In this document: positions 32,412 to 43,396 of the stretch, piece by piece
Numbering within the stretch: position 1 is the first letter of the stretch
How the letters are laid out: each line of letters starts with the position of its first letter
Source: Antilocapra americana
Lineage: Eukaryota > Chordata > Mammalia > Artiodactyla > Antilocapridae
Assembly: GCA_007570785.1 (NCBI GenBank)
Contig: ML660774.1
Coordinates: forward strand, 16,010,888 to 16,074,887
Length of the DNA stretch: 64,000 nucleotides
Direction of reading: 5' to 3'
Notes under the pieces: model-generated
Database searches by the model: none
Seen by the model: only the letters and a program-made list of their open reading frames with translations
What the model was told of the DNA's origin: nothing
Translations under genes and position numbers: made by a program

Positions 32412-33339
32412 TGTTCCAAATAGGAAAATGAGTACGTCAAGGCCATATATTGTCACCCTGCTTATTTAACTTATATGCAGAGTACATCATGAGAAATGCT
32501 GGGCTGGAGGAAGTACAAGCTGGAATCAAGATTGCCGGGACAAATATCAATAATCTCAGATATGCAGATGACACCACCCTTATGGCAGATAGTGAAGAGG
32601 AACTAAAGACCCTCTTGATGAAAGTGAAAAAGGAGCATGAAAAAGCTGGCTTAAAGCTCAACATTCAGAAAACTAAGATCATGGCATCTGGTCCCATCAC
32701 TTCATGGCAAACATCAGGGAAACAATGGAAAAATGACAGTCTTTATTTTCTTGGGCTCCAAAATCACTGCAGATGGTGACTGCAGCCATGAAATTAAAAG
32801 ATGCTTGTTCCTTGAAAGAAAAACTACAACCAACCTAGAAAGCATATTAAAAAGCAGAGACATTACTTTGCTGACAAAGGTCTGTCTAGTCAAAGCTATG
32901 GTTTTTCAATAGTCCTGTATGGATGTGAGAGTTGGAACATAAAGCTGAGCACCGAAGAATTGATGCTTTTGAACTATGGTGTTGGAGAAGGTTCTTGAGG
33001 GTCCCTTGGACTGCAAGGAGATCCAACCAGTCCATCCTAAAGGAAATCAATCCTGAATAATCATTTGAAAGACTGATACTAGAGCTGAAGCTCCAATAGT
33101 TTGGCCACCTGATGTGAAGAACTGACTCATTGGAAAAGATCCTGATGCTGGGGAAGATTGAAGGCAGGCAAAGAAGGGGATGATGTAAGATGAGATGGTT
33201 GGGTGGCATCAACAACTCGAGGGACATGAGTTTAAGCAAGCTCCAGGAGTTGGTGATAGACAGGGAAGCCTGGCGTGCTGCAGTCCATGGGGTTGCAAAG
33301 AGTCGGACACGACTGAGTGACTGAACTGAACTGAACTGA
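32412..33339 (+). mobile_element. 5'-truncated BovB (RTE) LINE
   Basis: It begins inside the reverse transcriptase (ttccaaataggaaaatgagt) and runs to the family's actgaactgaactgaactg tail. BovB is a non-LTR retrotransposon that entered ruminants by horizontal transfer (established knowledge). A large 5' part, including the endonuclease, is absent. No target duplication was found. Confidence 0.93.
32450..32779 (+). pseudogene. BovB reverse transcriptase fragment
   Basis: The translation keeps the RT palm motif with YADD (bases 32561-32572), preceded by NNLR and followed by TTLMADSEEELKTLLMKVKK and LKLNIQKTKIMASGP. The frame is broken about 70 codons after YADD, and the C-terminal region continues in another frame. 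There is no start or promoter of its own. Confidence 0.88.
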
Positions 33340-33341
33340 TC

Positions 33342-33506
33342 TATAAGCCAAGCAACACCCAGCGTCACCAGGAATCATGAGAAGCTAGGAAAGGGACATG
33401 AAACTGATTCTCCCTCAGAGCCCAAAAGGAACCAACCTTGCTAAAACCTTGATTCCAGACTTCTGGCCTCCAGAAATATGGGACAATAAATTTCTGTGGG
33501 ACAGTT
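33342..33506 (+). mobile_element. MLT1 (MaLR) LTR 3' remnant
   Basis: The motifs atctataagccaagc, aaaaggaaccaaccttgct, accttgattccagacttctg, gcctccagaaatatgggaca and ataaatttctgtgg are the 3' part of an MLT1 LTR. It abuts the BovB tail directly. Confidence 0.65.
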
Positions 33507-33865
33507 TAGACACAGATAAAGTCAAGCACTGCATGCTGAGCACAGATGGAAACAGATGAGAGGGCCAAGAGGTACTGATATTCATGAACCTGTAAATATA
33601 CATGGGGCACATTAGACAATCAGTACTCATGAGGTCAGGGGCTGGTCATTGGTGACACTCATTCTGGCTCCATACATCAGTGTTTAAAATGTGCAGACAA
33701 AAACCTGGGCTGCTCAACAGGTCATCAGTGAGTTCCAGCTATGACCAGGTGTAGCTGTGCTGCATCTTCCTGAGATAATGAGGGAGGTTTGTCCCAGGTG
33801 TCTCCATCTGTTGGTCTCTTTTCCTCATACATTTTCCTGATCTGCAGGAAAATCTCCTATCGCAC

Positions 33866-33920
33866 AGAAGAAAAGGGTGAGAGAGGAAAAGGGAAAGGGG
33901 AGAAAAAGAGAGAGAAAGTC
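33866..33920 (+). repeat. Polypurine (GA-rich) tract
   Basis: About 55 bases of almost pure purine (gagagaggaaaagggaaagg, then aaaagagagagaaag). Confidence 0.7.
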
Positions 33921-34204
33921 TTCAAATATTGTATACAAGTATTCAGGTGGTGTGGTCCATCCTTCTTACACTTTATCCTAAGGCTATTAAGCAACTCATC
34001 TCTTCTCTCTTGTTTTAGCTGCTTGTTTTAAATTGATTCCATAAACCAGGTGATTTTAGCATTGTAATTTGGCTGTGAGCCTTTCGGTTCCATGACTTCT
34101 AGGATAGCTTGCCTAGTAGTATGGAGACAGCAAGATGATTTCTCATCCAAACCAAGGGGAGCAGTTTACCTGGTGGTATTTCCTGATGTCTAGTTTTTGC
34201 TTTT

Positions 34205-34645
34205 GTTTGAGCAAATGTTTATTTAAGACCTACTCTGTGCTAGCCGCTGTTCTAGGTCCCTACTGTACAGTAATGGGCAATTGGCTCCCAACCTGGTGAC
34301 CTCAGTCCTGCAAGAAGAGAGATAACCAGTATGTAATGCAGAGTGAGCATTTTCTGTGACCATGGAAGTGTCCAGTACAAAAGAGCGCACATGAGGGACA
34401 TATAACCCAGTCTAGAGCAGTCAGGGAACACTTCCTGGAGGAAAGATGGTCATACTGAGACCAGATGAGCAGATAAGAGGCAGAAGTCACAGAAAAATGT
34501 TCTAGGTGGAAGGAATGGAATGAACAGGAGCCCAGAGGTCAGAGAGACAGCATGGCAAATTTGGGAAACTGAAAGAAATCCAGTATGGCCTTGAGCATAG
34601 AGAATAAACAGGAAAAGATGAATGATGAAACTGGACAAGTGAGTG
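34205..34645 (-). mobile_element. L2 LINE fragment
   Basis: Antisense L2 in order: atttaagacctactctgtgc, gctgttctaggtccctactg, cagtcagggaacacttcctg, gaggaaagatggtcatactg, ctaggtggaaggaatggaat, gaacaggagcccagaggtca, ccagtatggccttgagcat. The complement corresponds to the L2 3' ORF end and 3' UTR. It is not coding. Confidence 0.65.
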
Positions 34646-35444
34646 AAGACTTTTAAAATTCCATACATAGACTAAACTTTATCCTAAGTTATCTAATGTC
34701 ACCTGAGGCTTCCCACAAATCACCTAGTTTGTGTCTCTTTGCTGCTGCTGAAACAGTGTATTCAAATTCAGCCCCCACCCCCTCACAGCCAGCCCCCTTA
34801 ATTTTTTAGGATTGATATTTCCAGCTGCTTTAGTATTGATTAAAAATGTTTATAATTATAGAGAGTCAATGACATTATCCAACTTTCAGTGTCTGAGTTC
34901 AGATTAAAACTCATCCATCATTGACTTATTGTATGAGGTATAGTTGACCGTCTTTCTTACTTCCCACCTTTGTTATACCATCTCTGGAAAGCCTCTTTCT
35001 CTACTTTCTGCTTCAGTGCTCCAGATCTTAAACAGTTGTTCACTTCACTTATTCTTGAGTGGACATAATGAAAGATAAGAAGAATGAAGAACATTTTGGA
35101 TACGATATAATTTAGTTCCCTGTTAAGGACTTTCCAACTACAAGGATGGCAAAATGCTGCTTCTTTTCCCCAAAGCTTCTCAGCCTAGATCCATTTCCTT
35201 TTCTAGAGACTATTAAACAAGAAATAGCTATGATATATGTGGAAGTGTAGGGTGCAGAACTGCCCAGAATAAACATAAAAACTCAGATGCCATTTTGAGT
35301 CCTGCCTGAATCTTGAAACTATGATTTTATAGATGTGTCTTGTTTATGCCAAAGAATGTTCAAACTACCATACAACTGCCCTCATTTCACAGGCTGGCAA
35401 GATAATGCTCAAAATTCTTTTCAAGCTAGACTTCAGCAGTGTGT
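34646..35444. other. Low-copy non-coding DNA
   Basis: No repeat or exon is recognised. Confidence 0.4.
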
Positions 35445-36650
35445 GAACCAAGACCTTCCAGATGTACAAGCTGTATTTAGAGAAGGTGGAGGAATCAGAG
35501 ATTAAAATGCCAACATTCATAGAGAAACCAGAGGAATTCCAGAAATATATCTACTTCTGCTTCATTCACTATGCTAAAGCCTTTGACCAAGTGGATCACA
35601 ACAAACTGTGGAAATTCTTAAAGAGATGGGAATACCAGACCACCTTACCTGCCTCCTGGGAAACCTGTACATAGATCAAGAAGCAACAGTTAGAACTGGA
35701 CATGAAACAAAAAACTGGTTCCAAATTGGCAAAGGGGTATGTCAAGATAGTATGTTGTCACCCTGCTTATTTAACTCCTTTGCAGAGTACATCATGCGAA
35801 ATGCTGGCTGATGAAGTACAAGCTGGAATCAAGATTGCCGGGACAAATATCAATAATCTCAGATATGCAGATGACACTACCTAATGACAGAAAGTGAAGA
35901 GGAACTAGAGTTTCCTAATTAAGATGAAAGAGGAGAGTGAAAAGGCTGGCTTAAAATTCAACATTCAAAAAATGAAGATCATGGCATCCTACCTCATCAC
36001 TTCATGGCAAATAAAAGGGGAAAAAGTAGAAACAGTGACAGATTAAAATATTTTCTTGGGCTCCAAAATCACTAAGGAAGGTGATTACAGCCATGAAATT
36101 AAGAGACGCTACCTCCTTGGAAGGAAAGCTATGACAAACCTAGATAGCATGTTAAAAAGCAGAGACATCACTTTGCCAACAAAGGTCTGTATATGCAAAG
36201 CTATGGTTTTTCCAGTAGTAATGTACAGATGTGTAAGTTGGACCATGAAGAAGGCTGAGCATCAAAAAATTGATGCTTTCAAATTGTAGTATTGGAGAAG
36301 ACTCTTGAGAGTCCCTTGGACTGCACGGAGATCAAACCAGTCAATCCTAAAGGAAATCAACCCTAATTATTCATTGGAAGGACTGATGCTGAAGCTGAAG
36401 CTGAAGCTCCAATACTTTGGCCACCTGAAGTATAGAGCTGACTCATTGAAAAAGACTCTGATACTCGGAAAGATTGAGGGCAGGAGGAGAAGGGGACGAC
36501 AGAGGTGGAGATGGTTGGATGGCATCACTGATTTAATGGACATGAATTTGAGCAAACTCCAAGAGATAGTGAAGGACAGTGGAGCCTGGTGTGCTGCTGG
36601 TTCATGGAGTCACGAAGAGTCAGACATGACTATGCTACCGAACAACAGCA
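35445..36650 (+). mobile_element. Long 5'-truncated BovB (RTE) LINE
   Basis: It enters the element upstream of RT motif A (gatgtacaagctgtatttag) and runs to a decayed tail (catgactatgctaccgaac). It has more substitutions and indels than the copies near 32 and 45 kb, so it is older. A triple gaagct repeat at about 36391-36408 looks like local slippage. Confidence 0.92.
35540..36289 (+). pseudogene. Broken BovB reverse transcriptase
   Basis: Motif A reads FIHYAKAFDQVDHNKLW, with His where the family has Asp (IDYAKAFD). That loses a residue expected to bind the catalytic metal. YADD is still present at 35864-35875, but the frame stops three residues later. Further fragments continue in other frames (KRRYLLGRKAMTNLDSMLKS at about 36098). 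Several frameshifts make it inactive. Confidence 0.85.
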
Positions 36651-36909
36651 ATAATCTTGTTTATACAATACAAATATTTCTAAAAAATTGTCTGGAAGTT
36701 GATTTTATAGATTGTCATGTTTCAGTTATACCTAATTAGCTTGCTTTCCAAAAATTCCTGTAATAAATATGTTGATAAAATGAAGTATTCGCTAATTAAT
36801 TTGCATTTTATTTATTTAATTTAGGGATTTAATTATGTTGTTAAATATAATAAGCAGTGTGAAAGTATTTTGTAAATGTAAAAAACTGTTAATGCAACTG
36901 TTAAGGCAG

Positions 36910-37412
36910 TATAGTAATTATTTATTACTGCATAACAAATGACCCCAAAACCTAGCAACTTAAAACAACAAACATTATATCTCGTAATTTCTGAAGGTCA
37001 AGATTCTTAGCTGCGTGGTTCTAGTTCAGCTCTCTCATTGAACTGCAGTCAAGATGTCAGCGGGGGTTGTAGTTCTTGAAAGCTTCACAGGGTGTGTGGT
37101 GTGAGGATAGTGCTGGAGGACCCATTTCCAAGCTCGCTTCCACAGCAGTTGGCAAGAGGCTTCCTTTCTCTGTGAGGCTCTTTATGGAGCCGCTTACAAC
37201 AAGGCTTTCCCCAGAGGGAGCATCAACACAAGTATCTCCATGAGAAGGAGAGCAAGCAAGGCAGAAGCCAAGTGCTTTACAACCTCATCTTGGAAATAAC
37301 ATCGCATCCCTTCTCTGTATTCTTTCAGTTACACAGACCAACCTTAATGCAGGGGCACTATACAAGGTATGCATACCCAGAGGCAGAGACCACTGGAGGC
37401 TGGCTACCACAG
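36910..37412 (+). mobile_element. Ancient mammalian interspersed repeat, family unresolved
   Basis: The order attactgcataacaaatgac, cccaaaacctagcaacttaa, aacaacaaacattatatctc, aactgcagtcaagatgtcag, gaggacccatttccaagctc, aaggcagaagccaagtgctt, acacagaccaaccttaatgc and gaggctggctaccaca is a pattern seen repeatedly in mammalian genomes. The ending taccaca suggests an LTR, but I cannot assign it securely. Confidence 0.5.
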
Positions 37413-38073
37413 AAAGCAAACCAATGAAACTTTCCAAAATCCTTGTCCTGTGGCTTTTTATGCTTTCGTATTCAGATTAATAATCCAGTTTCCCCCATGG
37501 ATCTCCAGCTAGCTATAGAATCAGAGCCATCAACATGGAACAAAATGTAACTGTCAATCAACTAGTGTAAAAATAAATCAAATTGAAATATTTGACCAAG
37601 GCATGCCAAAAATATTCAGTACTAAGATGAGTTGTGAGACAAGCAAGTGTCTGTTTGGCAAAGAAATAACTGAAAACTGGTTACCCAAGTCTTGGGCTTC
37701 TCTCTCAAGGGCTATTCCCACAGATGAGGTGTATAGAAAGGTCAAGAGAAATGGGTGGACTAGAAAGAATACATGAAGATAGTTTGTTGGGGAGAATGAT
37801 TTATTGCTGTTAATCCCAGCTAAGGGAGATAAGTGGGGGTCACTTCAATGCGATTGTTTTGAGATATTGAAATGCATTCTCTGAAGGGCAAAATGGGTAG
37901 ATGTTTTCCAGGAAACCTGGAAGTCAGGGAGCTATGCAGATGAGCTGTCGGGCACTTGGTGAGGAGTTGCAAGCTTGGGATCACCCTGAACTTCCAGAGC
38001 CTGGACAGAGAATGCATACATGTCTCTCCTGTAGAACACGAAAAAGAGATTCTGGGGGGAAAAGGACTTTATT

Positions 38074-38496
38074 GTGAATCCATTTAACATCCAGGTAGAG
38101 GTCTACGTGAAGGAGGAAGAGACCAACAGAGATTCTGCATGGTCTGAACTAAGAATAAAACAAGAACTGAGCAAGGAGGAGTCAGGGAATGAAGCATCTT
38201 TGCCCAAACTACAAGAACTTCAGGCAGAGACCCAAAGCAAAGGAATTTCCAAAACAGTCCATCAAATATATAATGTCCAGAGAAGGGACCATCTTAGACT
38301 AGCCCCAGAGGAGCACGAACTTGCCAGCACCGCTTTCCTCCTGGTCTTCTCCCTCCTGCGACCTGGTTGGCAAACTGAGGCAGGGGATCAGGGGGTTGGG
38401 GAGTGGGGGTGGGGGAAGACCATCACCTGGCAAGAAAAAAGAGGAAGAGCGCCGTTTCTTGATGCCACATTCCAGCAGCCAAGTGGCTCACGATAG
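38074..38496 (+). other. Unassigned open frame of 140 codons, probably not a gene
   Basis: The first ~60 residues are charged and rich in Glu, Lys and Gln (VKEEETN, KQELSKEESGNEA, KLQELQAETQ), which could look like a coiled coil. The last 40 residues are an artefact of the G-rich tract (GVGEWGWGK). I recognise no domain. There is no TATA box, CpG island or clear splice site next to it. A chance frame is the simplest reading. Confidence 0.15.
38391..38415 (+). other. Candidate G-quadruplex
   Basis: G-tracts of 5, 4, 5 and 5 are separated by loops of 2, 3 and 1 bases. Confidence 0.75.
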
Positions 38497-38506
38497 GTCC
38501 CTGTTT

Positions 38507-38533
38507 GGGGGTGGGGGTGGGGTGAGGCAGGGG
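38507..38533 (+). other. Candidate G-quadruplex
   Basis: G-tracts of 5, 5, 4 and 4 are separated by loops of 1, 1 and 7 bases, on the same strand as the motif 90 bases upstream. Confidence 0.75.
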
Positions 38534-38758
38534 ACAGGGTTTAGCAATAACTCCAATTTGAAGTTTATTACCGGGAAAACAATCAGACATAATGAAGTAA
38601 CTAAACACACACATACACATCTAGAACTAGACACCTTAAATTGTTGAAATTATAGTGTGGATCTTATGTGATTGAAAGACTTTCTTTTCTCTATGAATGA
38701 CCCAAATAATTCAGAAAAGCAGTCAAGTCCCCGTATCTCCCCAAGGACAGTGTTATTT

Positions 38759-39003
38759 ATAATGGGATGTTGCTGTTTGTTGTTGTTTAATCGATGAACC
38801 ACGTCTGACTCTTTGCAAACCCATGGACTGTAGCCCTCCAGGTTCCTCTGTCCATGTGATTTCCCAGGCAAGAATACAGGAGTGGGTTGCCATTTCCTTC
38901 TCCAGGGGATCTTCCTGACCCAGGGATTGAACCTGCATCTCCTGCATTGACAGGCTGGGCCAATTCTTTACCGCTGAGCCACCTGAGAGGCCCATAATGG
39001 GAT
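38759..39003 (-). mobile_element. Bov-tA SINE with 10-bp target duplication
   Basis: The 10-mer ataatgggat flanks the element (38759-38768 and 38994-39003). The complement shows the head (ggcctctcaggtggctcagc), B-box region (ggttcaatccctggg), body and a tail ending in aacaacaaacagcaac-type repeats. Confidence 0.93.
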
Positions 39004-41639
39004 ACTTGGAGACAAAACTAAGTTGTCTATATGATTACATCCCATGATTTCTTCTTGTTCAATTTATAAGTTTCATTAGCAATTGCCTTTTGAAATCAGG
39101 GTCATTTTCAATATGAAGCTTTACTGACTCTTCCCTGTCAGTTATAGGTAGCCCAAATTACACTGTCACAGGTGACAGCTAGACAGAAAATTAAGTGAAC
39201 CAGACAGTTCAGAAGCAAAATGTCCATCTTGTCACATGCCATGTGGGACTGAGGCTATAATGGCAGCTTTTTCTCAAGGCCTTCTCATAGGTCCTTATTC
39301 ATCCTCTTAGACCAAAAGCTTAATAAACCCTTCAATTCTTGACCCTTCATTCATTTGTTCATCTAGCCGCTATTCACTCAGAGCTCCTACCATAATTTCT
39401 GTAATCTTTCCACTCCTCAGAAAACCTGTCTCACCATCTTAATATCTAGTTCTTTTCTCTACCTCCAAGACTGTCTCAAGTTCATCAGCTGCACTGAGGT
39501 AGATGGTAGATTTCTCGTAAAAAATATTTTACTAGGGTTTAGAGAAAATGGATATTATATGTAAATATGATAGGACACAGAAACTTTGGCGGTCTCTGAC
39601 ACTTTTCTGTCATATGTATAATTAAACCCACACACACACATATATATACATGTTTTATATATCTAAGGCTACATACGTACAGACATCACATATTTATGTG
39701 CTAACTAGTAGCACAGTTAGAAAAAGACTTGCAATCTGGAAAGTTAAAATAAAAGGAATATTTTATATATTCATAATACTTTATAGGAAGTTACATATAT
39801 TTTTCTCCTAATAAAGTTGTCCTCTCTTTTTATAGCCCAACCCACTCACAAACCAAAACCCATTTGCTGTCCTGGTGAGTACTAAGGAGGCTGGATCACT
39901 TAACACTTACATAAACTAGTGTTTTCTGTTGTACAGAGCATTTGAAATAACATCTTTGGTCTTATTTTTTTAATAGAAAGATTTATCCCATAATTAAAAT
40001 TGTCCTTTTTCATATATATGATATTTATATAATATAATTTTTTTCCATAAAATCTATGTTTAATATATCTGCAATTAATTTGGATATATAATAGCTAAGA
40101 ATGCCTTGAATCATCCTTTCAGGCAAATAGCCAATTTTTCTAAGTATGAATAGTCCAGCTTGCCTCATATACATAAGAGGAAATTTTAAAATATACTTAA
40201 TTTCCATGACTCTGTGTCTCCATTCTATATTTGGCTCTACATCCATGTTGGTATAAAACTGTTTTTATTTACTGTAGCCTCAAAGTCCATTTCTATGTCT
40301 GGTAGCCACTCAGTGTTCCCTGAATACCCAGATGGCCTGAGCTTCTCCTCTTCTCTCCAAAGCATCCATTCTTGACTTTCAGCTCAAGTAGGGGAAACCT
40401 GGCTTGATGGCAAGTAACCTTGGAAAAGACCAAAGGATTTTTTGTTGGATCGCAAGCTTGCTACTAACCTGCAATGCAGTGTGGTGGCTGAAATCTAGGG
40501 CAACCTTACGCTCTCCTAAGAGATGAATCATGTTTAGAGGATGACAAATTACAGTCATGAGATCTCTGACCCCAGCACATCTGGAGTGCTGGCTTCTGCA
40601 CTGGGCATAGCCTTTGGCAGGAGCCTTCCCTCGATAGAAGATGCAGCCAGAGGGTGGCTGGATCCTGAGTCATGGGGGGAAGGAGGGAGAATGGCTGGTC
40701 TGGAGAGGAAAGGACAGTGGGGGCTGCTGCAGGTTGTCATGTCCGAGTAGGAGTTGGATGGAACTGTCTTTTATCTGTGAGGATAAAAAGGAAAGCTAGA
40801 TCTGAGCTATGTGTTAGAGACAATTTTCTAGAAAAAAAATAATCCTCAAAAAAAAGAATATCCTCAAGCAAAATGGGCTGATTAATGAGTTAATGGATGC
40901 CTGTTATCAAACATACCTTAAAAGAAGTTGTATGCTATAAAAAGATTTTCTGTCTGGGTCGGAAGATAAAGCTGGTGCTTCAGTGGGCCTTCTCTATCTC
41001 CCTAACTTCTCTTTCCCTTCCCTGAAACTTTTCTGCACTTGCACCCTCATCCCAACACACAGAATTCTAGCCTGTGCCACATGACTGTCTTGCAACATTT
41101 CTTGAGCTGACTTTTCTCGAAAATTGCAGTTTAAGTTTTTACTCTTCTTTTGAGCGCAATGACTTCCTGAAAAGCCTTTTTTTCTTTTCATAGCCTCTAG
41201 CCCAGTCTCTTGCATTTAAAAGTAGCTTTAATGCATATATATATTTATTGTTCAGCAACATGCTGACTGATGGGCTAATTATCTTGACTCCAATCACCAA
41301 GAAATTAATAATGCACTTTGTCAGGATTGCTCCTGTTTCAGAAATAGCCACCTTTTTATGTAACCTCCTCTGCAGATTTCAGTCCCTATTCATTCCGCCC
41401 TCTCTATTCCCCTTCCCGTTTGTTTTGAAAGGAAGAGTCATCTTTTGCTGAAATGAAACTCTTTTTTGTTGTGTGTGGTCAGAATCACAGACAGGAGGGG
41501 AACAGATGGCTCAGTTTTGAGGAGACAATTCCTGACTGTGGAGGCTTAACAAAGCTAATAAAAGGTAATTTACCAAAGACTTAGAGAGTCACGAGGTATC
41601 TGAGATTTTTTTTTAAAGCCCCAACCCCCTGCCCTTGCC
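39004..41639. other. AT-rich low-copy DNA
   Basis: About 2.6 kb without a gene or named repeat. A (CA)n/(TA)n tract lies at 39631-39648. Confidence 0.4.
39631..39648. repeat. (CA)n(TA)n microsatellite
   Basis: A short run of cacacacaca passing into tatatata. Confidence 0.75.
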
Positions 41640-41950
41640 AACACCTCCCCACTGCTCTCCCCGCAACTCTTCCATCCTCCTGGGGAACGTGAGGTTGCCA
41701 AGCTGTCACTGATGTAGCTACTCGCGGAGGCTCCCCTCTCCCAGGCACTTCTGCTGAGCTGTCTGGGTAACGGGCTGGGGCACCATTGTCTTCCAGCAAA
41801 TGGCCTTGGCACCGCCTAGCTGCCCAGGCCGCGGCCCCGTGCACCTGGCTGGGATCCCGGCCCCCCGGAGTTAGAGCCGTACAGACAGTGTCAGGCAGCG
41901 CTGGCGTCTTTATTTCGCTGTGGGGGGGGGCTGCCTCGTTTGGGTTCTAT
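41640..41950. promoter_or_regulatory. CpG-rich segment, weak CpG-island candidate
   Basis: I count about 16 CpGs in ~310 bases with roughly 60% GC, while most of the window is CpG-poor. The densest part (41815-41880) has gccgcggccccgtg and atcccggccccccgg. No TATA box, clear first exon or repeat was recognised. It could be a small island, a weak promoter or enhancer, or an unrecognised younger element. Confidence 0.35.
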
Positions 41951-42529
41951 TTCATTTCTTCATCTCCCGAAAGACCCAGCTTGATGCTTCCTACATCTGC
42001 TCTGTTCCATTTAGCATTTGTGTCCAAAACCTCTTTTTTATTCTGTTCCTGATTTTCTTTGAATAGAAAGCTTACAGAATGGCCCCATCTGCTTCTCTCC
42101 GACTTTGTCCACAAAGGTAACCTGGGTCTCTGTCAGCCGCCACGAGCTGTCCCTTTGCTGCTCCCCTTGGGCTGTGGGTTTCACAGCCGTCTGCTAACCC
42201 TGCCCGGGGCAGTCACTGGCACCACCCAGAGAAAATGCTGTTGGTGCCTTTGTTTTCTTCAGCTCAGGAGACATACTCTAAAAGGGGTATGACTCATCAC
42301 AGAACATCCAGGCTGCGGGTGATTCTGCTCGGAGCCCAGGTTGGCTGAGGTGATGCAGAGAGAAAAGTCAGAAAGTCATTAGGTGCGTGACGCACTTACT
42401 TCATGTGACCTCTTTAGTTTTCAGTGATGAAAGGTAATGCTGTGTCCTGAGATATGGCTCAGAGACCTGTGGACTGGGGTGGAATTTGATTTATGCAAAG
42501 CCAACCTTTGAGCTTTCAAATCAGAGCAG
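41951..42529. other. Low-copy non-coding DNA
   Basis: The GC-richer flank of the CpG-rich segment. No exon can be defended. Confidence 0.35.
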
Positions 42530-43265
42530 CAAATACGTAAGGAACTCGTATTGCTTTAGTGTCTGACAATGCGCTAAGTACTTGCAGAGGAGGAGAGAGG
42601 AGCTTATGTGCTGTGCTGGGCTGTGCTTAGTCGCTCAGTCGTGTCCAACTCTTCGTCAGCCCCTGGACTGTAGCCTGCCAGGCTCCTCTGTCCACAGGGA
42701 TTCTCTAGGCAAGAATATTGGAGTGGGTAGCCATGCCCTCCTCCAAGGGATCTTCCCAACCCAGGGATCGAACCCAGGTCTCCCCCATTGCGGGCAGATT
42801 CTTTTACTGTCTGAGCCATGAGGGAAGCCATTTCAGCAGAGGTGATGACCCTTACAAGAGGATGTGCACAGGGAACCATGGGTACACGTGGGAGGGCACT
42901 CAACTCACCTTCTAGAAGAGATTATGTCTGAGTTTGGGCTAGAAACCAGTTCCCATCAATCAGACAAATCAGTGGAGAAGGGAGTTTCAGAAGCAGAGTC
43001 AGAATATATGAAACAGTGTTATCTAAGACCCAGCATGGTGAGTGCAGGTGATCGAAGGTAGTTTGGAATAGTTGTCAGGTGGAGTAGCTTGAAATCATGA
43101 CAGAAAATAAAGGCAGGACCATATCACAAAAGGACTCCTGTAGTAAATGAAGAAGATGTAGGTACAGGGGGAGCTGCCAGAGATTTTCAATGAAGAGTGG
43201 CAGGATCAGGTTTGCAGTTTAGAAAGGTTTCTCTGGCTGGAGGGTGGATTTTGAGGCTGGGGTCC
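42530..43265 (-). mobile_element. L2 LINE fragment carrying a Bov-tA
   Basis: Antisense L2 motifs: gtgtctgacaatgcgctaag, then after the SINE attatgtctgagtttgggct, gatcgaaggtagtttggaat, aaagaggactcctg-like text and gaagagtggcaggatcaggt, ggctggagggtggattttga. The copy is diverged and non-coding. Confidence 0.55.
42607..42832 (-). mobile_element. Bov-tA SINE in L2
   Basis: The complement reads ggcttccctcatggctcaga, the B-box region gggttcgatccctggg, body and cacgactgagcgactaagca, followed by a gcacagcccagcacagcac tail repeat. Several CpGs survive, so it is relatively young. The flanks gcagaggagg and gcagaggtga hint at a target duplication. Confidence 0.9.
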
Positions 43266-43396
43266 CGGCCAGGGAGCAGCCAGAAGCAGGCAAACCACTC
43301 AACTCCTTACACTCTGTGCCTGACTCCGATACTTCTCTCACCATTACACAGCAGTCCATGCAGAAACTTCATTGCCTTTACTTTCAAAATATTTCC

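Larger units (their letters stand above)
37413..38758. other. Low-copy non-coding DNA with G-rich motifs
   Basis: It holds the longest open frame outside a repeat (38074-38496, 140 codons) and two G-quadruplex motifs (38391-38415 and 38507-38533). Confidence 0.45.

Noticed and set aside
38074..38496. 140-codon open frame, the longest outside repeats
   Set aside because: There is no recognisable domain. Its C-terminal part is a translation of G-rich simple sequence, and there is no promoter or splice evidence. Chance frames of this size are plausible in 64 kb.
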